DNA of 64,000 bases from Sinomonas gamaensis (GTDB taxonomy: Bacteria; Actinomycetota; Actinomycetes; Actinomycetales; Micrococcaceae), in contig NZ_SSCL01000007.1 in assembly GCF_005876955.1 (NCBI RefSeq), positions 62,001-126,000 of the forward strand, given 5' to 3'. Each line of letters begins with the position of its first letter. The first letter of the stretch is position 1. The translations under genes were made by a program, and so were the position numbers. This document shows, one piece after another, positions 42,559-51,376 of this stretch. The notes under the pieces are model-generated. The model was not told the origin of the DNA. It made no database searches and saw only the letters and a list, made by a program, of their open reading frames with translations.

Positions 42559-42604
42559 GGGGGTCCTTCTGGTGGGGATCTGGGACGGGCTCCGATGCGG
42601 CCCG

Positions 42605-42625
42605 TAAATGAATGACGTTCGTTTA
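42605..42625. promoter_or_regulatory. TetR-type operator upstream of aguB
   Basis: TAAATGAA-N5-TTCGTTTA, a 21-bp dyad with one mismatch, 47 bp before the aguB start. Identical left arm, spacing and near-identical right arm occur at 43381-43401. AT-rich dyads of this size are typical TetR-family sites; the regulator gene lies between the two copies. Confidence 0.72.
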
Positions 42626-42675
42626 TTAGAGCAGTGACGCAGGCCACGGTCAAGAGCATGAAGCGAAGTCGGGCG

Positions 42676-43344
42676 TCAGCCGCGCGTCGCGAGGTGCGCC
42701 GCCAGGGTTGCCCGTAGCCCTGCAATGAAGGCGTTGAGTCCGAGTGCAAAGGCCTGATCTGCTGCGGGGCGCCCCCGACGCGGTCGCGCCGATACGGCGT
42801 CGGCGAACGTCGGCGCCAGATCCCGCCGGTCGCCCACGTCGAAGATCCATTCCGGCGCGGACACGTCCATGGCCGAGCCGAGGACGAATGACTCGAGCGC
42901 CACGATGGTGTCGACGATGAGATCCTCCGGCCATCCGCCCGCTCGCAGTCCTTCGGCGACGTGCTCGTACATCTCGAGCGTGTGCGGCGCTCCGGTGATG
43001 GGCAGGACGGCGATGACTGGGATCAGCGGCGAATGCTTCGCGAAGGCGTCCCGGTACGAGTACGCCCACCGCGTGAGCGCAACATCCCACGGGTCTCGGC
43101 CGAACCCGGACGTGTCGATCGTCTCGTTCACGTCGTCCTGGACCCAGTTGAGCACCTCGTCCTTCGAGGCGACGTGGTTGTAGAGCGCCGACGGCGCGGT
43201 CTTGAGTTCCCGGGCGAGGGCCGCCATGGTGAGCCCCTCGTAGCCGGCGCGGCCGATGATGGCGAGTGCCGCCGTCGTGATCTTCTCGCGGGAGAGCACG
43301 GGGCGCGACGGGCGACCGCGCCGCCGCGGCTCGGGAGAGTCCAT
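42676..43344 (-). CDS. TetR-family repressor of the amine cluster
   Basis: 222 residues. N-terminal HTH: REKITTAALAIIGRAGYEGLTMAALARELKTAPSALYNHVASKDEVL (residues ~20-66), then a TetR_C-type ligand domain. ATG at 43344 is preferred because an earlier in-frame ATG at 43398 lies within the operator. It sits between the aguB operon and putrescine oxidase; matching palindromes flank it, so it likely represses both and itself, released by agmatine, putrescine or a product. Confidence 0.88.
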   Translation of the reverse strand: MDSPEPRRRGRPSRPVLSREKITTAALAIIGRAGYEGLTMAALARELKTAPSALYNHVASKDEVLNWVQDDVNETIDTSGFGRDPWDVALTRWAYSYRDAFAKHSPLIPVIAVLPITGAPHTLEMYEHVAEGLRAGGWPEDLIVDTIVALESFVLGSAMDVSAPEWIFDVGDRRDLAPTFADAVSARPRRGRPAADQAFALGLNAFIAGLRATLAAHLATRG

Positions 43345-43380
43345 GCAACGAAGTCTAGGTGGCGGTCTTGCGGTTCCAGA

Positions 43381-43401
43381 TAAATGAACTATATTCATTT
43401 A
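43381..43401. promoter_or_regulatory. TetR-type operator between tetR and putrescine oxidase
   Basis: A perfect dyad, TAAATGAA-N5-TTCATTTA. It is 37 bp upstream of the TetR start on one side and 33 bp upstream of the oxidase start on the other. Same spacing and arms as 42605-42625. Confidence 0.75.
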
Positions 43402-43433
43402 GAGATCTGCACCACTTTCCAGAAGGGAACACC

Positions 43434-44801
43434 ATGTCAGAGCAGAAGCGGCAGCTCCAGGCCGACGTCGTCGTCGTCGGGGCCGGACCCGCGGGGCTGA
43501 TGGCGGCGCGCACGCTGACGAATGCGGGGGAGAAGGCCATTGTCCTCGAGGCGCGCGACCGAGTGGGCGGCCGCACCTGGAGCGACACGGTCGACGGCGC
43601 GTGGCTCGAGATCGGCGGCCAATGGATCAGCCCCGACCAGACCGAGCTTCTTGGGCTCATCGACGAGCTCGGCAAGGAAACGTACCAGCGCTACCGCGAG
43701 GGCAGCAGCGTCTTCGTGGCGGGAGACGGCGAGCGCATCGTGTACGAGGGCGGGGACTTCCCGGTTTCGCCCGGCACGCTCGCCGAGGTCGAGCGCGTCA
43801 CGGCCATCCTCGACGAGCTCGCCGCAGAAATCGGGGCCGAGGAGCCGTGGGCCCACCCCAAGGCCCGCGAGCTCGACACCATCTCGTTCCACCACTGGCT
43901 CCGTGCCCAATCGCCAGATGAGGACGCCTGCGAGCTCATCGGCATGTTCATCGCCGGCGCCATGCTCACCAAGCCCGCTCACGCATTCTCCGCGCTGCAG
44001 GCCGTTCTCATGGCAGCGTCGGCGGGTTCGTTCAGCAACCTCCTCGACGAGGACTTCATCCTCGACCGTCGCGTCGTGGGCGGCATGCAGTCCGTGAGCC
44101 TCGCGATGGCCGCGGAGCTGGGGGACGCCGTCGTCCTCAACGCTGCGGTGCGCACGCTCGCGTGGGGCGAGGATGGGGTGCGCGCGGAGGCCGACGGCGT
44201 CACGGTCACCGCCCGCCGCGCGATCCTCGCGGTCCCGCCGACCCTGTACAGCCGCATCTCCTACGAGCCGCCGCTGCCGCGCCGCCAGCACCAGCTGCAC
44301 CAGCACCTCTCGATGGGCCTCGTCATCAAGGTGCACGCCGTCTACGATCGCCCGTTCTGGCGCGAGGCGGGCCTGTCCGGAACGTGCTTCGGCGTGGGGC
44401 AGGTTGTCCAGGAGGTCTACGACAACACCAACTACGGCGACGAGCGCGGAACCCTGGTGGGCTTCGTCTCCGACGAATACGCCGACGCGATGTTCGAGCT
44501 CAGCGCCGAGGAGCGCAAGGCGAAGATCCTCGGTTCGATCGCGCATTACCTCGGCCCCGAGGCCCTGGATGCCGAGGTCTACTACGAGTCCGACTGGGGC
44601 TCGGAGGAATGGACTCGCGGCGCCTACGCGGCGAGCTTCGACCTCGGCGGCCTCTCGCGCTACGGCGCGGACCAGCGCACGCCCGTGGGCCCGATCCACT
44701 TCGCGTGCTCCGACATCGCGTCCGAGGGATACCAGCACGTGGACGGCGCCCTCCGGATGGGTCGGTGGGCAGCCGAGGAGATCCTCGCGGCGCGGGTGTA
44801 A
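43434..44801 (+). CDS. puo: flavin amine oxidase, probable putrescine oxidase
   Basis: 455 residues of the monoamine-oxidase family. FAD dinucleotide fold VVVVGAGPAGLMAARTL at the start, the GGRTWSDTVDG and EIGGQWISPDQ segments, and YGDERGTLVGF plus RGAYAASFD near the end match actinobacterial putrescine oxidases. It oxidises putrescine to 4-aminobutanal with H2O2 and ammonia, the step after AguA/AguB. ATG at 43434 has AAGG upstream; an earlier in-frame start overlaps the operator and is rejected. Confidence 0.87.
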   Translation: MSEQKRQLQADVVVVGAGPAGLMAARTLTNAGEKAIVLEARDRVGGRTWSDTVDGAWLEIGGQWISPDQTELLGLIDELGKETYQRYREGSSVFVAGDGERIVYEGGDFPVSPGTLAEVERVTAILDELAAEIGAEEPWAHPKARELDTISFHHWLRAQSPDEDACELIGMFIAGAMLTKPAHAFSALQAVLMAASAGSFSNLLDEDFILDRRVVGGMQSVSLAMAAELGDAVVLNAAVRTLAWGEDGVRAEADGVTVTARRAILAVPPTLYSRISYEPPLPRRQHQLHQHLSMGLVIKVHAVYDRPFWREAGLSGTCFGVGQVVQEVYDNTNYGDERGTLVGFVSDEYADAMFELSAEERKAKILGSIAHYLGPEALDAEVYYESDWGSEEWTRGAYAASFDLGGLSRYGADQRTPVGPIHFACSDIASEGYQHVDGALRMGRWAAEEILAARV

Positions 44802-44809
44802 AGAGAGTC

Positions 44810-45466
44810 CTAAAGGCGGGCAGCGCCAACCACCCGCCACAGAGGCCCGCTCCAGTGATACGCGGGTTCGAGGCCCCTGCTGCGGACGACGTCGAGCATG
44901 GCCTTCGGCGAATGGATGTAGCCCCGGAACGAGAGATTCGAGGCGCCGATGAGCGCGTTCATGCTCCTGATGAACACCCGCGAGAACACATTGGCCGGCG
45001 GGTAGCTGAACACCAGCGCTCGCCGGGCATGCTCGGCGGCGGCGCCCAGGAGCTTCTCGTAGTCCGGATAGCAGCACACCACTCGGTGGAGGACGACGAC
45101 GTCCGCCGGCTCCACGTCGTCCGGCGCCTCGGCGAGATCCACGCCGAGGCGCCGGTCCACGCGGCTCAGCAGGCCGGCGTCGCCCAGGAGCCGTGCGGCA
45201 TCGCGCTCGTATCCGGCGGAGAGCTCGAGGTTCACCGCACGCGCCGCGCCCCGCTTGAGCAGCTCGAGCTGGATCTCACCCACGCCGCCGCCGACCTCGA
45301 GGACCGAGGCGTCCTCGATTCCCATGCCCGTCAAGAAGTCGACGATGTGCTGTTCGGCCGGGCGCAGTCCTTTGCGCCCATACCTTCGGGCGATTGCTCC
45401 GGAGAAGCGTTCGTCGAAGACGGCGTCGTAGCGGTGCGGATCCTCGGGCCCGCAGCAGGAGTCCAT
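44810..45466 (-). CDS. class I SAM-dependent methyltransferase
   Basis: 218 residues. SAM motif I is VLEVGGGVGEIQLELLKRG, with acidic strand-2 end (VNLELSAGYERDA) and VVVLHRVVCCYPDY as post-motif. The N-terminus has a CC pair (MDSCCGPEDP). Resembles Mg-protoporphyrin-type and generic small-molecule methyltransferases; acceptor unknown. Converges on putrescine oxidase with 8 bp between. ATG at 45466 chosen because it begins the conserved DSCCGP start. Confidence 0.8.
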   Translation of the reverse strand: MDSCCGPEDPHRYDAVFDERFSGAIARRYGRKGLRPAEQHIVDFLTGMGIEDASVLEVGGGVGEIQLELLKRGAARAVNLELSAGYERDAARLLGDAGLLSRVDRRLGVDLAEAPDDVEPADVVVLHRVVCCYPDYEKLLGAAAEHARRALVFSYPPANVFSRVFIRSMNALIGASNLSFRGYIHSPKAMLDVVRSRGLEPAYHWSGPLWRVVGAARL

Positions 45467-45522
45467 GGCACGAGTATCGCCCCTTCGTTGACGCATTTGT
45501 CCCGGTCCGACAGGCTGGCCAC

Positions 45523-47163
45523 ATGCAGGCTGACGTCATGGTGGTCGGGGCGGGGCTCGCGGGACTGGTTGCCGCGACGGAGGCCGCGGACGCGGGCCGC
45601 AACGTGGTCATCGTGGACCAGGAGGCGGTGCAGTGCCTCGGCGGTCAGGCCTTCTGGTCGCTCGGTGGCCTGTTCCTGGTCGATTCGCCCGAGCAGCGGC
45701 GCATGGGAGTTCGGGATTCGCGGGAGCTGGCGGCGCAGGACTGGTTCGGGAGTGCCCAATTCGACCGGCCCGAAGACTACTGGCCGAGGAAATGGGCGGA
45801 GGCGTATCTCGCCTTCGCTGCCGGCGAGAAGCGCTCGTGGCTCCACGGGCTCGGAGTGCGGTTCTTTCCCGTGGTCGGCTGGGCCGAACGCGGGGACGGC
45901 CGTGCCAACGGGCATGGCAACTCTGTGCCGCGGTTCCATATCGCGTGGGGTACGGGGCCCGGTGTGCTCGAGCCGTTCATTCGCCGGGCACGCGAGCACG
46001 CCGCCGCCGGCCGGCTCCGATTCCTGTTCCGTCATAGAGTTGATGAGCTGCTGACGCAGGGCGGCGCGGTGGTGGGCGTGCGCTGCTCGGTGCTCGAACC
46101 GTCGTCCGCCCCGCGCGGCTCGGCGAGTTCACGGGTTGTCATGCACGACGTCGAACTCCGGGCTTCCGCCGTCGTCGTCGCCTCTGGCGGGATCGGCGGA
46201 AATCATGACCTCGTGCGGTCCCTGTGGCCCGCACGGCTGGGCAGACCGCCGTCGACCATGGTGGCCGGCGTGCCCGCCCACGTGGACGGCCGCTTGCTCG
46301 GAATCGCGGAAGCGGCAGGCGGACGGATCATCAACGGCGACCGGATGTGGCATTACGTGGAAGGCCTGCGGAACTGGGAGCCCGTGTGGGAGAACCACGG
46401 GATCCGGATCCTTCCCGGCCCCTCCTCGGTCTGGCTCGATGCCGTGGGACGCCGCCTGCCTCCGCCCTTCTTCCCAGGGTTCGACACCCTCGGCACACTC
46501 CGCCACCTACGCGGCACGGGGTACGACTATTCGTGGTTCGTGCTCACCCAGAAGATCATCGAGAAGGAATTCGCGCTCTCCGGATCCGAGCAGAACCCCG
46601 ATCTGACAGGGAAGGACCTCCGCCTGCTCCTCGGGCGGGTGCGTGGAGGGGCGCCAGGACCGGTCGACGCGTTCATGCGGCACGGGGCCGACTTCGTCGT
46701 GGCCTCGACTCTGGGGGAATTGGCCGAGGGGATGAACCGCGTAGGGGAGCCCGGCCTCATTTCCGAGGCGGAGCTGCAGGAAGTGCTCGAAGCGCGGGAT
46801 CGCGAGATCGAGAACCCTTTCGGCAAGGACGCCCAAGTGACGTTCATCCGGGGACATCGCCAGTACCGCGGTGATCGGTTCATCCGTGTGGCGCCGCCCC
46901 ACCGCATCCTCGACCCTTCGAACGGACCGCTCATCGCCGTTCGGCTCAACATCCTCACCCGCAAGACCTTGGGCGGCCTCGAGACCGACCTCTCCGGCCG
47001 ATGCCTCTCACCCTCGGGGCGCGAGGTGTCCGGCTTGTTCGCGGCGGGGGAGGCGTCCGGCTTCGGGGGCGGGGGAATGATGGGCTACAACGCCCTCGAA
47101 GGGACGTTCCTGGGTGGCTGCCTCTTCTCGGGGCGGGTGGCCGGTCGGGCGGCGGCAGGTTGA
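45523..47163 (+). CDS. FAD-binding dehydrogenase, KstD/fumarate-reductase fold
   Basis: 546 residues. N-terminal FAD fold VMVVGAGLAGLVAATEAADAGRNVVIVDQE, an internal SAVVVASGGIGGNHDLVR strand and C-terminal GLFAAGEASGFGGGGMMGYNALEGTFLGGCLFSGR are typical of the 3-ketosteroid delta1-dehydrogenase-like group often annotated as FAD-binding dehydrogenase. True KstD is only distantly related, so substrate is open. The frame extends upstream, but the ATG at 45523 starts the FAD fold; it diverges from the methyltransferase by 56 bp. Confidence 0.87.
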   Translation: MQADVMVVGAGLAGLVAATEAADAGRNVVIVDQEAVQCLGGQAFWSLGGLFLVDSPEQRRMGVRDSRELAAQDWFGSAQFDRPEDYWPRKWAEAYLAFAAGEKRSWLHGLGVRFFPVVGWAERGDGRANGHGNSVPRFHIAWGTGPGVLEPFIRRAREHAAAGRLRFLFRHRVDELLTQGGAVVGVRCSVLEPSSAPRGSASSRVVMHDVELRASAVVVASGGIGGNHDLVRSLWPARLGRPPSTMVAGVPAHVDGRLLGIAEAAGGRIINGDRMWHYVEGLRNWEPVWENHGIRILPGPSSVWLDAVGRRLPPPFFPGFDTLGTLRHLRGTGYDYSWFVLTQKIIEKEFALSGSEQNPDLTGKDLRLLLGRVRGGAPGPVDAFMRHGADFVVASTLGELAEGMNRVGEPGLISEAELQEVLEARDREIENPFGKDAQVTFIRGHRQYRGDRFIRVAPPHRILDPSNGPLIAVRLNILTRKTLGGLETDLSGRCLSPSGREVSGLFAAGEASGFGGGGMMGYNALEGTFLGGCLFSGRVAGRAAAG

Positions 47164-47292
47164 GCGCCGCTGTCGCGCTCCTGTCCGTTTCTTCGGCGCC
47201 CTGCACCGTGTCGGGCCGCGCCACGCCGTAAATCGAGTGATTGGAAAATCACAACCGGACTGGAACGCAGGCGGGTCCTGCGCTCGGACATG

Positions 47293-47322
47293 AAAAAGCC
47301 CCGGATCCATTGGATCCGGGGC
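47293..47322 (-). terminator. terminator of the initiator tRNA
   Basis: An 11-bp perfect stem, GCCCCGGATCC (47298-47308) and GGATCCGGGGC (47312-47322), has a three-base loop and a T5 tail on the minus strand (47293-47297). It sits just downstream of the leftward tRNA. Confidence 0.85.
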
Positions 47323-47328
47323 CTCATC

Positions 47329-47405
47329 TGGTTGCGGGGACAGGATTTGAACCTGCGACCTCTGGGTTATGAGCCCAGCGAGCTACCGAACTGCTCCACC
47401 CCGCG
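47329..47405 (-). tRNA. initiator tRNA-fMet (CAT)
   Basis: 77 nt with encoded CCA. The anticodon loop is CTCATAA (CAT anticodon). Initiator features are present: the unpaired C1-A72 at the top of the acceptor (5' CGCGGGG against CCCCGCA) and three consecutive G-C pairs (GGG/CCC) in the anticodon stem. T-arm GGTTCAAATCC is standard. Followed by a strong terminator. Confidence 0.96.
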
Positions 47406-47481
47406 GCGCTTGATCAACTATACACGGTTACGTATGCCGGCACGAATCGGGGGTGTTCTGTCCTGCCCGCAGTCCTGCGGC

Positions 47482-48921
47482 TCAGCCGAGGTGATCGACG
47501 AGCTGGTCCGCGATGCCGTTGTACGTGGACGGAGTGAGAGCGAGCAGACGTGCCTCGGCGTCGGCTGAGAGCCCGAGGCCGGAGACGAACTCCTTCATGC
47601 GGGCCCGATCAACCCGGTGGCCGCGCGTGAGTTCCTTGAGCCGCTCGTAGGGGTTGTCCATGCCTGGCACCCCAGCGATGGCCTCGGCCCGCATGGCCAT
47701 CTGGATCGCCTCGGCGAGGACTTCCCAGTTTTCGTCGAGATCGGCAGCGAGGACAGATTCCGCGACATCAAGCCGCTCAAGGCCCTTCGCGACGTTGCTG
47801 ATGGCCAGCAGCGAGTGGCCGAACGCGACCCCGATGTTGCGCTGGCTCGAGGAGTCGGTGAGGTCGCGCTGCCAGCGGCTCGTGACGAGGGTCGCGCCGA
47901 GGGTGTCCAGAAGTGCGGACGAGATCTCGAGGTTTGCCTCGGCGTTCTCGAAGCGAATGGGGTTGACCTTGTGGGGCATGGTCGATGAACCGGTCGCGCC
48001 GGCGACGGGGATCTGGGCGAAGTAGCCGATGGAGATGTAGCTCCACACGTCCGTGCAGACGTTGTGCAGGATCCGGTTGAACCTCGCCATGTCCGCATAG
48101 AGCTCGGCCTGCCAGTCGTGGCTCTCGATCTGGGTGGTGAGGGGATTCCACGTCAGGCCGAGGCTTTCGACGAATGACTTCGAGACCTGCTGCCAATCGG
48201 CGCTGGGGACTGAGGCCACGTGCGCGGCGAAGTCCCCGGTGGCGCCATTGATCTTGCCCAGGAACTCGGTCCGCTCGATCCGCGCGAGCTGACGGCCGAG
48301 GCGATGGGCCATCACGGCCAACTCCTTGCCCAGCGTGGTGGGGGTCGCCGGCTGCCCGTGGGTGCGGGAGAGCATCGGGACAGCCCGGTTCTCCTGAGCC
48401 ATGGTGGTGATCTGGCGAACGAGGTCGCGGGCGGCAGGCAGCCAGACGTCCTCGACGGCGCCCTTGACGCCGAGCGCGTAGGAGAGGTTGTTGATGTCCT
48501 CCGACGTGCAGCCGAAGTGGACCAGCGCGGTCAGGTGCGCGAGTCCCAGTGCCTCCAGCCGGCGGCCGATGTAATACTCGACGGCCTTCACATCGTGGAC
48601 CGTCACGGCCTCGATCTCCGCGAGCTCCTTCACTGCGTCGGCATCGAATTCCGTCACGATGGCACGGAGGCCGGCCTCCTGCTCGGCGGTGAGCGGTTCG
48701 GTGCCCGGGAGCACGGAATTCCGGGTCAGGTGAATGAACCATTCGACCTCCACAGCCACGCGGTCCCGGTTGAGCGCTGCCTCGGAAAGGTAGTCCACTA
48801 GCGGTGCGATCGCGGGCCGGTAGCGGCCGTCGAGAGGACCGAGCGCGATCTGCTCGGGCGAGTTCGCGAGGGACAGCCTGCCGGAAGGCGTACGTGCGGG
48901 GGTGTGAGCCATGGCCTCCAT
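47482..48921 (-). CDS. purB: adenylosuccinate lyase
   Basis: 479 residues. Cleaves SAICAR and adenylosuccinate to fumarate in purine synthesis. The superfamily signature SSTMPHKVNPIRFENAE and the HFGCTSEDINN and RTHGQPATPTT catalytic blocks are intact. ATGs at 48921 and 48912 both lie near GGAAG/GGAGG; the second would give MAHTPAR and 476 residues. Length is that of the long E. coli-type PurB. Housekeeping, downstream of no gene in its direction. Confidence 0.96.
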   Translation of the reverse strand: MEAMAHTPARTPSGRLSLANSPEQIALGPLDGRYRPAIAPLVDYLSEAALNRDRVAVEVEWFIHLTRNSVLPGTEPLTAEQEAGLRAIVTEFDADAVKELAEIEAVTVHDVKAVEYYIGRRLEALGLAHLTALVHFGCTSEDINNLSYALGVKGAVEDVWLPAARDLVRQITTMAQENRAVPMLSRTHGQPATPTTLGKELAVMAHRLGRQLARIERTEFLGKINGATGDFAAHVASVPSADWQQVSKSFVESLGLTWNPLTTQIESHDWQAELYADMARFNRILHNVCTDVWSYISIGYFAQIPVAGATGSSTMPHKVNPIRFENAEANLEISSALLDTLGATLVTSRWQRDLTDSSSQRNIGVAFGHSLLAISNVAKGLERLDVAESVLAADLDENWEVLAEAIQMAMRAEAIAGVPGMDNPYERLKELTRGHRVDRARMKEFVSGLGLSADAEARLLALTPSTYNGIADQLVDHLG

Positions 48922-49074
48922 TCTTCCAGATCAGAGAGATCCGCCGAGATCAGCGAGCCTCGCCGGCGGAGTTATCCACATACGACGTCGGTGAGCCTCC
49001 GGTCGGGGAGTTTCCCGCGTAGCGTCGACGACGGGAAGCGCGAGAGGCGCGCAGACCTCGGGACGGGGGGACCG

Positions 49075-49530
49075 ATGCGGGGGGAGGATCTGCAGCCGTG
49101 GGGTACGCCAGCGGGGTGCGGCCACGATGAGGCACTGCTCAGGAATGCGGGTGTGTGCCTTGAGAGGGCCCAGTCCGAGGTGAACGTAGGGCAGGGTGCA
49201 TCTGATCGTGCCCGCCAGGCCGAGTGGTCAGGGGCTGCCGGGGACTCCTATCGAGCCAGGACCGCTTACATCGCGGCTGAGCTCGCGGCCATCGCAGCAG
49301 GCCTCGTCGCACTCGGGGCCCTGCTGAGTTCCGTCGAGGGCGAAGCCCGGGAGTGCGAGGCAGCGCGGTCGGTGGCATCCGCAGCGTCCCCTTCCTCGGA
49401 CCCTCCCCGCTTCCCGATCACGCCGTACCAGGGTCCGGCCATCCCGCACCCTCCGGCCGAGCCCGTTCTTCCCTATGAATCCCGGCCGAAACTGCTCCCG
49501 TACCAGATCAGTCAGGAGGCCTGCCGATGA
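49075..49530 (+). CDS. WXG100-like small secreted-type protein
   Basis: 151 residues. A helical hairpin with W-S-G turn (AEWSGAAGDSYRAR) followed by a long Ala-rich helix fits the WXG100/ESAT-6 group exported by type VII secretion; the remaining ~65 residues are Pro-rich. GGGGGG lies before the ATG. The last four bases overlap the next gene (ATGA), suggesting a substrate/effector pair. The TTATCCACA word at 48972-48980 lies ~95 bp upstream. Confidence 0.6.
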   Translation: MRGEDLQPWGTPAGCGHDEALLRNAGVCLERAQSEVNVGQGASDRARQAEWSGAAGDSYRARTAYIAAELAAIAAGLVALGALLSSVEGEARECEAARSVASAASPSSDPPRFPITPYQGPAIPHPPAEPVLPYESRPKLLPYQISQEACR

Positions 49531-50837
49531 TCCCGGGAAGCGATGACTTCGTCGTCACCGGCGGACGCGGATTCGAGGTTCGGCTTGACTCGCTCGAGCA
49601 GGCGGCCGCCGCGCTTTCCGTCTCGTCTGCCTCTCTGAGCAATGCTGAATACGCTCTGTACAGCATGAGACTGTCCGCCGAGGCCGGGTCATGCGGCGCA
49701 TCGAGCACGGCAGTCCAGCTCGACCAGGAATCATTGCGGCTCGAGGCCAGGGCGCGGCGAGCCGTTGACGAATGCCTCGGCGCCGCCGCCTCCGTCCGGC
49801 AGGCTGCAACGGCTTACGCGAACGAGGAGTCACGCCGCGCGTCGGCCGCGGACGGCCTTCAGAACCTCCTCATCGGGTCGAGCGCGGTCCCGGCCTTTCT
49901 TCGTCTGCTCGGAGCGAAAGGGATCGGGCGGGATCTGGACCTCTCTCCCGAGAGCGACGGGCGGACCCTCGCGCGCGCCCTCCGTGCCCGGGAGCAGGGG
50001 CATATCGAGGGCTCTCCCAAGGATCTCCTCGTGGGCCCGAGGGTTCAGGTCGCTGCTGGAAACGGCGACCCATCCACCTACTCCTACGCCCTGAGGAGCC
50101 TGCGTCAGGCTCAAGGCCACGAGGAGCTCGACGACGGCACCACCGTTCCGCCGTCGTCGATCCTCGTCGAGCGGTTTACGCGAGCCGACGGTTCTGTGGC
50201 CGTGATGGTCACGGTTCCTGGCACTCAGACCTGGGCTCTGGACTCCGCGGACGGCAACCTGTTCGACACGGAAGGGATTCTCGATGGCCTGGCCTCACGG
50301 GAAAGCCAGACGCGTGCGCTGATTCAGCAGGCGCTCGCAGACCAGAACCTTGGCGAGAACGCCGAGGTGGTCTTCAACTGCTACAGCCAAGGAGGGATTC
50401 AGGTCTTCGGCCTCCTTGAAGACGAGGAGTTTCGCGCGCGGCACCGGGTGGCCGCCGTGACGGCCGTCGGCAGCCCGGTTTCGGCGTTCGACCTTCCGGC
50501 CGAGGTCCCGGTTCTGAGCCTGACGAACGCTGATGACATCGTGCCGGCTGCGTCAGGGCGTCAGGTTGAGCCGAGCGGCGCGCTCGTCAATGTCCGCTCG
50601 CCGAGCCGGTTCGATCCGATCGCGAAGGCCCAATACCCGCAGGTCGTCGTCGCACAAGCCCACGATCTCGGCAACTACGCGCGCGACGCCGCGACTCTCG
50701 ACAGCTCGGGGAGCCCTGCGGTGCTCGAGCATTCCGGCAGCATCGGGGCGGCACTGGGGGCTGGTTCAGCGGCGTCGCGGGAGCGCTTTGTCTACACGGG
50801 GACCGATACGCGCACCAATCCCGGGCCCAAGCCGTGA
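49527..50837 (+). CDS. predicted secreted alpha/beta hydrolase with N-terminal helical domain
   Basis: 436 residues. Residues ~1-110 are helical and Ala/Ser-rich, like the WXG/LXG-type leaders of type VII effectors. The C-terminal half has an alpha/beta-hydrolase core: nucleophile S287 in NCYSQGGIQ (the GYSQG of cutinases with Cys for the first Gly), Asp in LTNADDIVP and His in AQAHDLGNY. Likely an esterase or lipase, possibly exported with the WXG-like partner encoded just before. No classical signal peptide. Confidence 0.68.
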   Translation: MIPGSDDFVVTGGRGFEVRLDSLEQAAAALSVSSASLSNAEYALYSMRLSAEAGSCGASSTAVQLDQESLRLEARARRAVDECLGAAASVRQAATAYANEESRRASAADGLQNLLIGSSAVPAFLRLLGAKGIGRDLDLSPESDGRTLARALRAREQGHIEGSPKDLLVGPRVQVAAGNGDPSTYSYALRSLRQAQGHEELDDGTTVPPSSILVERFTRADGSVAVMVTVPGTQTWALDSADGNLFDTEGILDGLASRESQTRALIQQALADQNLGENAEVVFNCYSQGGIQVFGLLEDEEFRARHRVAAVTAVGSPVSAFDLPAEVPVLSLTNADDIVPAASGRQVEPSGALVNVRSPSRFDPIAKAQYPQVVVAQAHDLGNYARDAATLDSSGSPAVLEHSGSIGAALGAGSAASRERFVYTGTDTRTNPGPKP

Positions 50838-50845
50838 GGGCAACT

Positions 50846-51280
50846 TCAGCGCCTCTTGCGGTTCGCGCCCAGGAGTCCGCCCATCACCGCGGAAACGATG
50901 GAAATGATGATGGCCCCGAGGATAGCGGTCCAGAAGAAGGAGTCGATCGTCAGATGAACGGGAGTATACGTACTGAGCCACGCCGTCAGCGCGAGCATTC
51001 CCGCGTTGATGACGAGCGCGAAGAGCCCAAGGGTCAGGCACGTGACCGGCAGGGCGAGCATTTCGATGATCGGGCGGACCAGGGCGTTGACCAGTCCAAA
51101 GATGAGGCCGATGAAGAGATAGGCCAGCACGATCCCCACAGTGTCGCTGCCCTTGCCTGCACCCGCATTGGCCGCGGCGTCGGCGACCGCGGTCGAGTTG
51201 ATCCGGATTCCCGGAAGGAACCAGCTCGCAACCCAGAGGGCAAACGCATTGACGACTACGCGGATCAGGAATCGCACCAT
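50846..51280 (-). CDS. phage-holin-family (four-helix) membrane protein
   Basis: 144 residues with four hydrophobic helices; FLIRVVVNAFALWVASWFLPGI and the AYLFIGLIFGLVNALVRPIIE segment are typical of the actinobacterial 'phage holin family protein'. These are chromosomal membrane proteins of unclear role, not phage lysis genes. ATG at 51280 starts the conserved block; ends RKRR. Convergent with the hydrolase gene. Confidence 0.82.
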   Translation of the reverse strand: MVRFLIRVVVNAFALWVASWFLPGIRINSTAVADAAANAGAGKGSDTVGIVLAYLFIGLIFGLVNALVRPIIEMLALPVTCLTLGLFALVINAGMLALTAWLSTYTPVHLTIDSFFWTAILGAIIISIVSAVMGGLLGANRKRR

Positions 51281-51376
51281 GCGCCTATCGTTCCAGCCAG
51301 ACGCCGCTCGTTCCATACCGGGCGCCCTCGCAGTGCTGGGCTTGGCCTGTGGCCTCCCCCGGCTACGCTTGAAGCC

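Noticed and set aside
48972-48980. TTATCCACA, a perfect DnaA-box word, as an origin
   Set aside because: It is a single box with no dnaA, dnaN or further boxes nearby; probably chance or a minor regulatory site upstream of the WXG-like gene.
50846-51280. Prophage remnant because of the holin-family gene
   Set aside because: This membrane family is common on actinobacterial chromosomes and no other phage gene is nearby.
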